A stretch of 64,000 bases of DNA from Coriobacteriaceae bacterium (GTDB taxonomy: Bacteria > Actinomycetota > Coriobacteriia > Coriobacteriales > Eggerthellaceae). This document shows, in pieces, positions 58,687-64,000 of this stretch. Numbering within the stretch: position 1 is the first letter of the stretch; every line of letters begins with the position of its first letter. The stretch spans positions 33,667 through 97,666 of the forward strand of contig SUUE01000008.1 of NCBI GenBank assembly GCA_015062685.1. The letters are read 5' to 3'. The translations under genes were made by a program, and so were the position numbers. Under the pieces are notes generated by a model. The model was not told the origin of the DNA. It made no database searches and worked only from the letters and a program-made list of their open reading frames with translations.

Positions 58687-59595
58687 TTACCCCCCGAAGG
58701 CTTTTATGCCCTCATCTGACAGCACGAATCGGGCAGCTTTGCCGAGCACCCTCACCTTGAAGGGAGTGGAAACGCCCGGCACCTCTCCGTCGAATTGGAT
58801 ATCGAGCGGAGGGTCCGCGAAGACCTCGATTTCCCGGCCGCGGTAAACCTCCATGGAATCGGACCGATCGGGGTATTCGCCGTCTCTGTCGCGCAGGGCG
58901 CCGATGACGGCTGGGAGCAGCTCGAAGGCGTTCGAGGCCTTCAGGATGACGACGTCGAACAAGCCATCGCGTGCGTCCGTGTCGTGCGTCACGGGTATCT
59001 CGAACTGAATATGGGAGAAGTTCACGAGCAGGACGCCGAGGCCCTTGCATTCATGCGCCTCTCCGTCGATCACTACCTTCAGGTGGGATTGCTTCGGCCG
59101 CGCGTTCGCGAGCGCGGACTGGAAGTAGGCAATCGGCCCGAGCCTCTTCTTGGCAGGTTGCGCGCCGGACATGATTGCGGCGTCGTAGCCTGCGCCCGCC
59201 ATGATCTCGAAGCCGTATTTCTTGCCGCCTGCCTCGATCTCCCCGAGGTCGAAGTCGAACGTCCTCATGTAGCGCGTAACGCGGGCGAGGGCGTGCGGCT
59301 CGTAGGGCAGGTGGAGGTTGCTCACGAGCAGGTTGGCGGTGCCGGCAGGGAAGGGCAGGATGGGGATGCCGGTACCCGCAAGCGCGTACGACACCGACGA
59401 GACGGTGCCGTCGCCGCCGGACACGACGACCATGTCGAATTCGTCTGCGCCTTCGAGGAGGCTCGCGGCGGGCGTTGACCCATCGGTGCAGCGAACGACG
59501 GCCTCGTCGCCGTCTTGGAGGAGCATCCGCAGGTAATCGTATATGGCGCCTTCGCCGTACCCGGCGGATGTGTTGTTTACGACGAGCAGCTTCAA
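58687..59595 (-). CDS. Diacylglycerol kinase/lipid kinase family protein
   Basis: A 302-residue protein of the DAGK-cat/LCB5 family. The N-terminus LKLLVVNNTSAGYGEG is followed by the nucleotide-binding VVSGGDGTVSSVSYAL and GIPILPFPAGTANLLVSNL. A C-terminal beta domain has FDVVILKA and a series of strands. It probably phosphorylates diacylglycerol or a related lipid at the membrane. The start is TTG 59595 (TTG-AAG-CTG-CTC), with AAAAGGA 7 nt upstream; no ATG gives the family N-terminus. Divergent from rnd. Confidence 0.85.
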   Translation of the reverse strand: MKLLVVNNTSAGYGEGAIYDYLRMLLQDGDEAVVRCTDGSTPAASLLEGADEFDMVVVSGGDGTVSSVSYALAGTGIPILPFPAGTANLLVSNLHLPYEPHALARVTRYMRTFDFDLGEIEAGGKKYGFEIMAGAGYDAAIMSGAQPAKKRLGPIAYFQSALANARPKQSHLKVVIDGEAHECKGLGVLLVNFSHIQFEIPVTHDTDARDGLFDVVILKASNAFELLPAVIGALRDRDGEYPDRSDSMEVYRGREIEVFADPPLDIQFDGEVPGVSTPFKVRVLGKAARFVLSDEGIKAFGG

Positions 59596-59630
59596 GCGAC
59601 AGTCCTTTTCGTTTGCATGCTGGTCACTGA

Positions 59631-59640
59631 TGATATGATA
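59631..59640. promoter_or_regulatory. Overlapping divergent -10 elements for rnd and the lipid kinase
   Basis: On the plus strand TGA-TATGAT (59631-59639) is an extended -10 towards rnd. On the minus strand TATCAT (59640-59635) points to the kinase. The two cannot be occupied at once. Confidence 0.35.
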
Positions 59641-59680
59641 GTAACTCATATTAAGAGTTGCGCAATGGAGTTTCGAGAAC

Positions 59681-60829
59681 ATGTATATTGAGTCGCAGGA
59701 TGAGCTCGAATCATTCGTGGAAAGGGCGAGCAAGGCGAAGCTGCTCGCGATAGATACCGAATTCCTCAGGGAGAAGACCTATTACCCCAAGCTGTGCCTC
59801 ATGCAGCTTGCCACCGAGGACGAGATCGCAATCGTGGACCCGTTCGCGGTCGATGACATTAAGGTGCTCAAGAGCCTCTTCGAGAACGAGCAGATCTTGA
59901 AGATCTTCCATGCGGGGCATCAGGACATCGAGATCATCATCTACGACATCGGCTGTGTGCCCAGACCGCTCTTCGACACGCAAGTTGCAGCCACGCTTCT
60001 GGGCCAAGCCCAGCAGATCGGCTACGGGGCCCTCGTGCATTCGCTCTGCGGCACCAAGCTCAAGAAGGCCGATTCCTTCACGGATTGGTCGGTAAGGCCG
60101 CTTTCGGAATCTCAGATCCAATACGCCGCCGACGACGTGATCTACCTGCCGGAGATGTACGAGAAGATGCGCGACCGCCTCGAGGAGAAGGGCAGGCTCG
60201 CCTGGCTCGACGACGAGCTGAGCCCGCTCATGGAGGAGTCGACGTACGTTGTCGACGAGCGCGACAGGTACCGCAGGCTGAAGCACTACACGCAGCTCTC
60301 TCGCAGGCAGATGGCGGCCGCGCGCGAAATGGCGGCGTGGCGCGAGATCGAGGCGCGCAAGCGCAACGTGCCGCGCAAGTGGGTGCTCACCGACGAGCAG
60401 ATCGTCGAGGCCTGCAAGCGCGAGCCTCGCAAGATAGACGACCTCTTCATGGTCCGCGGCGTACGCGAGCGCTTGACAACGCGAGACGCGCGGGTGGTCG
60501 TCGAGCTCGTGAAATCGGCGCTCGACTCGTCGCCCGAGGCATGGCCCGAGATTCCCGTGTCGGGGAAGAGCGAGCAGAACGTCGACGTGCAGGTAGACTT
60601 GCTCACGGCAATCGTGCGCATGTGCGCCAAGAAGAACGACATTGCCGTTCCCACGCTCGCGAGCCATCAGGACCTCGTGAACATAGCGCGGGGCCATCAT
60701 GACAATTGCCCCGTCCTCAAGGGGTGGCGACGCGAGATGATCGGAAACACGTTGCTCGAGTTTCTGGACGGCAAGCTGGCGCTCACGATTCGCGACAACC
60801 GGGTTTCCGTCGAGCATCTCGAGAATTAG
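59681..60829 (+). CDS. rnd: Ribonuclease D-type 3'-5' exonuclease
   Basis: A 382-residue RNase D. The DEDD exonuclease domain begins LLAIDTEFLREKTYYPKLCL near 21, has IFHAGHQDIEIIIYDIG near 75 and ends in the Tyr-containing SQIQYAADDVIYLPEMY near 145. HRDC domains follow (MAAWREIEARKRNVPRKWVL near 218). It trims the 3' ends of stable RNAs such as tRNA. ATG 59681 follows TGGAG 10 nt upstream. It is transcribed alone. Confidence 0.9.
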   Translation: MYIESQDELESFVERASKAKLLAIDTEFLREKTYYPKLCLMQLATEDEIAIVDPFAVDDIKVLKSLFENEQILKIFHAGHQDIEIIIYDIGCVPRPLFDTQVAATLLGQAQQIGYGALVHSLCGTKLKKADSFTDWSVRPLSESQIQYAADDVIYLPEMYEKMRDRLEEKGRLAWLDDELSPLMEESTYVVDERDRYRRLKHYTQLSRRQMAAAREMAAWREIEARKRNVPRKWVLTDEQIVEACKREPRKIDDLFMVRGVRERLTTRDARVVVELVKSALDSSPEAWPEIPVSGKSEQNVDVQVDLLTAIVRMCAKKNDIAVPTLASHQDLVNIARGHHDNCPVLKGWRREMIGNTLLEFLDGKLALTIRDNRVSVEHLEN

Positions 60830-60882
60830 TGCGGATTAAAACGTCACGTTTACGCAGCCGTATTTGATGCTGCGCGCGACGG

Positions 60883-60888
60883 TATAAT
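60883..60888 (+). promoter_or_regulatory. Candidate -10 of the zinc metallopeptidase gene
   Basis: A perfect TATAAT 36 bp before the start codon. No strong -35. Confidence 0.45.
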
Positions 60889-60923
60889 TGGATCGATAAA
60901 CGCAGATCGAAAGGAGCATGATC

Positions 60924-61601
60924 ATGAGTTATTGGCTGTTCGTAATCATCATCCCCTTGGCGCTTGGCTTGGCTGCTACCGCCTATGTGAACAATCAGCT
61001 CAAGAAATACTCCAACGTTCGTTCCGTGAGCGGCATTACCGGCCGTGAAGCGGGGGAGCGCATGCTCGCCGCGCACGGCGTCTACGGCGTTCAGATTCAC
61101 CGTGGCGCCGAAGGGCAGGACCATTTCGACCCGCGCACCAACTCCATCTCGCTCAGCCCGAGCGTCTACGACGGGTATTCCGTCACCGCCTATGCAACCG
61201 CATGCCACGAGGTGGGCCATGCATGCCAGTACGCGCAGGCTTACGGCCCCATGAAGGTGCGCAGCGCCATATGGCCCGTTGTCAACTTCGCGCAGAACAC
61301 CTGGTTCTACGTGTTCCTCGCCGGCTTGCTGCTGGCGAGCACGGCCCCCTACATGGGTCAGACGCTCTACACGATCGCGATCGTGCTCTACGCGGCCGTC
61401 GTGCTGTTCCAGTTGGTGACGCTGCCGGTTGAGTTCAACGCCTCGCACCGCGCGATGGACTACATGAAGGGCGTCGGCCTGCCGCAAGGCGAGACCGCGG
61501 GCGCCTTCTCCGTGCTTCGCGCATGCGCGCTGACCTACGTGGCCGCAGCTCTCGCGTCGCTGCTCCAGCTGCTCTACCTGCTGTCTATGCGCGACCGCTA
61601 G
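60924..61601 (+). CDS. Neutral zinc metallopeptidase, membrane-bound (YugP-like)
   Basis: A 225-residue protein. An N-terminal anchor helix (LFVIIIPLALGLAATAYV) is followed by a zinc-peptidase domain with TACHEVGHACQYA near 94 (HExxH), two further membrane helices (FYVFLAGLLLASTAPYM, IAIVLYAAVVLFQLVTL) and VEFNASHRAMDYMKGVGL with the downstream Glu/Asp candidate. This is the pattern of the Zn_peptidase_2/YugP family, function poorly known. ATG 60924 has AAAGGAG 7 nt upstream; ATG 60918 is too close. xseA begins 7 bp later, so the three genes are likely an operon. Confidence 0.88.
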   Translation: MSYWLFVIIIPLALGLAATAYVNNQLKKYSNVRSVSGITGREAGERMLAAHGVYGVQIHRGAEGQDHFDPRTNSISLSPSVYDGYSVTAYATACHEVGHACQYAQAYGPMKVRSAIWPVVNFAQNTWFYVFLAGLLLASTAPYMGQTLYTIAIVLYAAVVLFQLVTLPVEFNASHRAMDYMKGVGLPQGETAGAFSVLRACALTYVAAALASLLQLLYLLSMRDR

Positions 61602-61608
61602 GACGAGC

Positions 61609-62925
61609 ATGCAAGACAACAATTCCATGGCGGGGTCTGATCGCGGTCAGGGTGCGCTGAGCGTCTCCGGCGCGATGCAGCTCGCCAAGCAGTCGCTTGA
61701 ATCGGTGACCGTCCGCATCATCGGCGAAGTATCCGAGGTGTCGGTGAAGGCCGGTTACAAGGCGGCGTACTTCACCGTGAAAGACCAAGCGGCATCGCTG
61801 CCCTGCATGATGTGGAACAACAGGTACCGCGCTTCCGGCGTGCAGCTCGCCGTGGGCCAGCTCGTCGAGATAGCGGGGCGCTTCACGCTCTATGCGGCCA
61901 AGGGGCGCATGAACTTCGACGTCTTCTCCATCGCCCTCGCGGGCGAGGGCGACCTGCGCATGAAGGTTGCCAATATCGCTAAGAAGCTGCAGGCGGAGGG
62001 TCTTACGGACCCCATGAGGAAGCGGCAGATTCCCGTCTTCCCCGAGCGGATCGGGCTCGTCACCTCACCGAGGAGCGCCGCGGTGCACGACGTGCTGCGA
62101 ACGCTCAGGCGCCGCTTCCCCGTGGCGACGGTGAACCTCGCGGGCGTGCCCGTGGAGGGTCCAAACGCTCCCGCCGGCATAATCGAAGGCCTTCGGTGCG
62201 TGGTCGCGGCTGGTTCGCAGGTGGTTCTCGTAGTGAGGGGCGGCGGATCGTTCGAGGACCTCATGCCGTTCAACGACGAGCAGCTGGCGCGCGCTATCGC
62301 GGCATGCCCCGTGCCTGTCGTGACGGGTATCGGCCACGAGGTGGACACCTCGATCGCCGATATGGTCTCCGATTTGCGTGCTTCGACTCCGACTGCTGCC
62401 GCGGAGGCGGTGAGTCCCTCGGCCGAAGCCCTGAGCTCGCTTTTCCAGTCGCGCACGTCAGCGCTCACCACGAGCGTGAAGATGCAGGTCGACAACTTGT
62501 CGAGCCGGGTCCAATCGGTGGCCGGGCGAAGCATCTTCCAGCAGCCGCAAACGCTCTTCGCAAACGACGCCCAGATGCTCGACGCATCAATGGAACGTTT
62601 GAACAGAGCGCTACCCGCCATGCTCGAGCGTAACCGAGCGGCGCTCGAGGGCGCACGAGCTCGCATGATGGCCACGGGTCCGCGTCTCACTGAGCGGTCG
62701 GGGCACGCCGTTGCGCAAGGTGCGGCGAGGCTGAACGACCTCTCGCCGCTGACGACCCTCGCGAGGGGCTTCGCGGTGGCCACCACGGCTGACGGCGAGA
62801 TTATCAGGGAGGTCGGGCAGGCACCTGCTGGCTCGAACGTGACCGTGGCGGTGGCAAACGGCCATCTGTACTGCGAAGTGAAAGATTCCGACGAGAAGAC
62901 TTTGGTCGATAGTCTTGAAAGGTAA
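61609..62925 (+). CDS. xseA: Exodeoxyribonuclease VII large subunit
   Basis: A 438-residue XseA. The N-terminal OB-fold (VRIIGEVSEVSVKAGYKAAY) leads to the catalytic core with RIGLVTSPRSAAVHDVL near 147, VVRGGGSFEDLMPFNDE near 207 and VVTGIGHEVDTSIADMVSD near 236. Long coiled-coil segments follow. With XseB it degrades single-stranded DNA in repair. It begins 7 bp after the peptidase and ends 4 bp before the xseB start. Confidence 0.96.
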   Translation: MQDNNSMAGSDRGQGALSVSGAMQLAKQSLESVTVRIIGEVSEVSVKAGYKAAYFTVKDQAASLPCMMWNNRYRASGVQLAVGQLVEIAGRFTLYAAKGRMNFDVFSIALAGEGDLRMKVANIAKKLQAEGLTDPMRKRQIPVFPERIGLVTSPRSAAVHDVLRTLRRRFPVATVNLAGVPVEGPNAPAGIIEGLRCVVAAGSQVVLVVRGGGSFEDLMPFNDEQLARAIAACPVPVVTGIGHEVDTSIADMVSDLRASTPTAAAEAVSPSAEALSSLFQSRTSALTTSVKMQVDNLSSRVQSVAGRSIFQQPQTLFANDAQMLDASMERLNRALPAMLERNRAALEGARARMMATGPRLTERSGHAVAQGAARLNDLSPLTTLARGFAVATTADGEIIREVGQAPAGSNVTVAVANGHLYCEVKDSDEKTLVDSLER

Positions 62926-62929
62926 CGCC

Positions 62930-63181
62930 ATGCAACAGGAATACAAGGACATTGAAGCGATGTCGTTCCGCGAGGCAACCGCGGAGCTTGACGGGATCGT
63001 CCGCATGCTTGAGAGCAACACCATGGAACTCGAGGACACGCTCAAGGCGTATGAGCGAGGGGTCAAGATCATCGGCTCCCTCCAGAAGCGCCTGACCGAG
63101 GCTGAACAGAAGGTGGAAGTGCTCATGGGCGAGCTTTCCGGCCAGCAGGAAGACCAGATCCGCGACACGACGCTGTCCTAG
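62930..63181 (+). CDS. xseB: Exodeoxyribonuclease VII small subunit
   Basis: An 83-residue all-helical protein with the XseB pattern: MSFREATAELDGIVRMLESN near 11, MELEDTLKAYERGVKII and LTEAEQKVEVL. ATG 62930 has GAAAGG 7 nt upstream; the upstream TTG 62915 would overlap xseA. It assembles on the coiled coil of XseA. Confidence 0.95.
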   Translation: MQQEYKDIEAMSFREATAELDGIVRMLESNTMELEDTLKAYERGVKIIGSLQKRLTEAEQKVEVLMGELSGQQEDQIRDTTLS

Positions 63182-63217
63182 CGTCCCTCACCCGAACAAG
63201 GTGAGCGCGCACCCGCG

Positions 63218-63252
63218 ACCCGCTGATTCATGATGGACGCTTGCGGGTTTTG
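63218..63252 (+). terminator. Terminator after xseB
   Basis: ACCCGC (63218-63223) and GCGGGT (63243-63248) pair, followed by TTTT. A smaller CTCACC/GGTGAG hairpin at 63187-63205 precedes it. Confidence 0.6.
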
Positions 63253-63350
63253 TCGCAATTATATGGTCGTCGTTACGACGCATTACGTCCTAGGTACAAT
63301 ACGTTTCGGCCTATGGGCCAAAGGGGTCAGTATTCGACAGAAGGGGATAC

Positions 63351-64000
63351 GTGAAAACAATCACGTTCGCAATTCCGTGCTACAACTCGGCTGAGTACAT
63401 GGATAAATGCATCGAGTCCATCATGGCTTTCGAGGATGGCCGCGGAGATATAGAAATCCTTATCGTGGACGACGGATCCACCGACGATACCCCTGCAAAA
63501 GCAGATGAATGGCATGAGCGCTATCCCGAGACGATCTACGCGATCCACAAGGAGAACGGCGGGCACGGCTCGGCCGTGAACAAGGGTCTCCAGGAAGCGC
63601 GCGGCCGCTATTTCAAAGTTGTCGATTCCGATGACTGGCTCGACGAGGCCTCCATGCGTCCGATTATGCGCTACCTGGTGAGCCAGAGCGAACTGAAGGA
63701 CGCGACCGACCTCGTGATAGGCAACTACGTGTACGAGAAGGTCTACGAGGGCACGAACACCGTCATGAGCTACGGCAACGTCTTCCCGACAGATCGCGAG
63801 TTCGGTTGGGACGAAATCGGGCGTTTCCGTTCGAGCCAGTACTTGCTCATGCATTCGGTGATCTACCGCACCGAGCTCCTGCGCGACATAAACCTCGTGC
63901 TTCCCGAGCACTGCTTCTACGTCGACAACATATTCGTCTACGTTCCGCTGCCGTGCGTTCGCACCATCAAGTACTTCGACGTCGACATGTACCGCTACTT
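63351..64000 (+). CDS. Family 2 glycosyltransferase, 3' partial
   Basis: An open frame starting at GTG 63351, with AAGGGG 4-5 nt upstream, runs to the window end. It has the GT-A start TITFAIPCYNSAEYMDKCIE, the nucleotide-binding EILIVDDGSTDDT near 40, KENGGHGSAVNKGLQEARG near 70 and the metal-binding VVDSDDWLD near 95 (DxD). It is probably an inverting glycosyltransferase that makes surface polysaccharide or teichoic-acid-like polymers. No membrane helix is visible in the part present. Confidence 0.9.
   Translation, partial: MKTITFAIPCYNSAEYMDKCIESIMAFEDGRGDIEILIVDDGSTDDTPAKADEWHERYPETIYAIHKENGGHGSAVNKGLQEARGRYFKVVDSDDWLDEASMRPIMRYLVSQSELKDATDLVIGNYVYEKVYEGTNTVMSYGNVFPTDREFGWDEIGRFRSSQYLLMHSVIYRTELLRDINLVLPEHCFYVDNIFVYVPLPCVRTIKYFDVDMYRY

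Overview
The window is a 64 kb piece of a high-GC Gram-positive chromosome. Several things point to an actinobacterium of the class Coriobacteriia, probably Eggerthellaceae: the whiA-yvcK-rapZ-uvrC block, the gap-pgk-tpiA-secG order, a GAGRT-type RapZ P-loop, a Tat-exported DmsABC-type molybdoenzyme, cydDC, NhaC-type antiporters, and a purine-rich Shine-Dalgarno sequence before nearly every gene. This is inference from gene content; no 16S rRNA or other decisive marker is present.

Layout. 1-2.2 kb: the 3' part of an AAA+ ATPase fused to a methyltransferase-like domain. 2.3-7.6 kb: a locus with an unusual acyl-CoA ligase, two paralogous phasin-like proteins (one with a long histone H1-like Lys/Ala/Pro tail) and an alpha/beta hydrolase, bracketed by two copies of the same terminator-type repeat. 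7.7-10.7 kb: a tandem SpoVA-like membrane protein, then a radical SAM enzyme and a HAD phosphatase. 10.9-14.2 kb: carB, carrying an in-frame palindromic insertion. 14.3-19.1 kb: an NhaC antiporter and cydDC. 19.2-27.1 kb: uvrA (with an SOS-box candidate), whiA, yvcK, rapZ and uvrC. 28-31.1 kb: gap, pgk and tpiA, with a very large RNA hairpin between gap and pgk. 31.3-35.7 kb: a structured repeat element, tRNA-Leu, secG, a HAD hydrolase, a TerC protein and two unrecognised genes. 35.8-41.6 kb: dmsABC and a second NhaC.

41.6-52 kb is an accessory stretch. It holds a zinc-ribbon peptide, a DAACS symporter with an extra N-terminal domain, two lipoproteins, a beta-helical surface protein, an AspT-type exchanger, gene fragments, and five Nif11-like leader peptides (four intact, one decayed) of the kind used as RiPP precursors. 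52.2-52.7 kb has three tRNA genes (Val, Gly, Cys). 53.4-58.6 kb is a peptide/nickel-type ABC importer operon. 58.7-64 kb carries a lipid kinase, RNase D, a zinc metallopeptidase, xseAB and the start of a family-2 glycosyltransferase.

The signals most worth following are these. (1) A composite repeat of five 24-bp units, present twice in the window in opposite orientations, with unit spacing that keeps DNA helical phase. (2) The Nif11-like precursor family, including one whose core is a zinc-ribbon-like four-cysteine peptide. (3) The phasin/histone-tail/acyl-ligase locus. (4) The palindrome inside carB. (5) The roughly 104-nt hairpin between gap and pgk.
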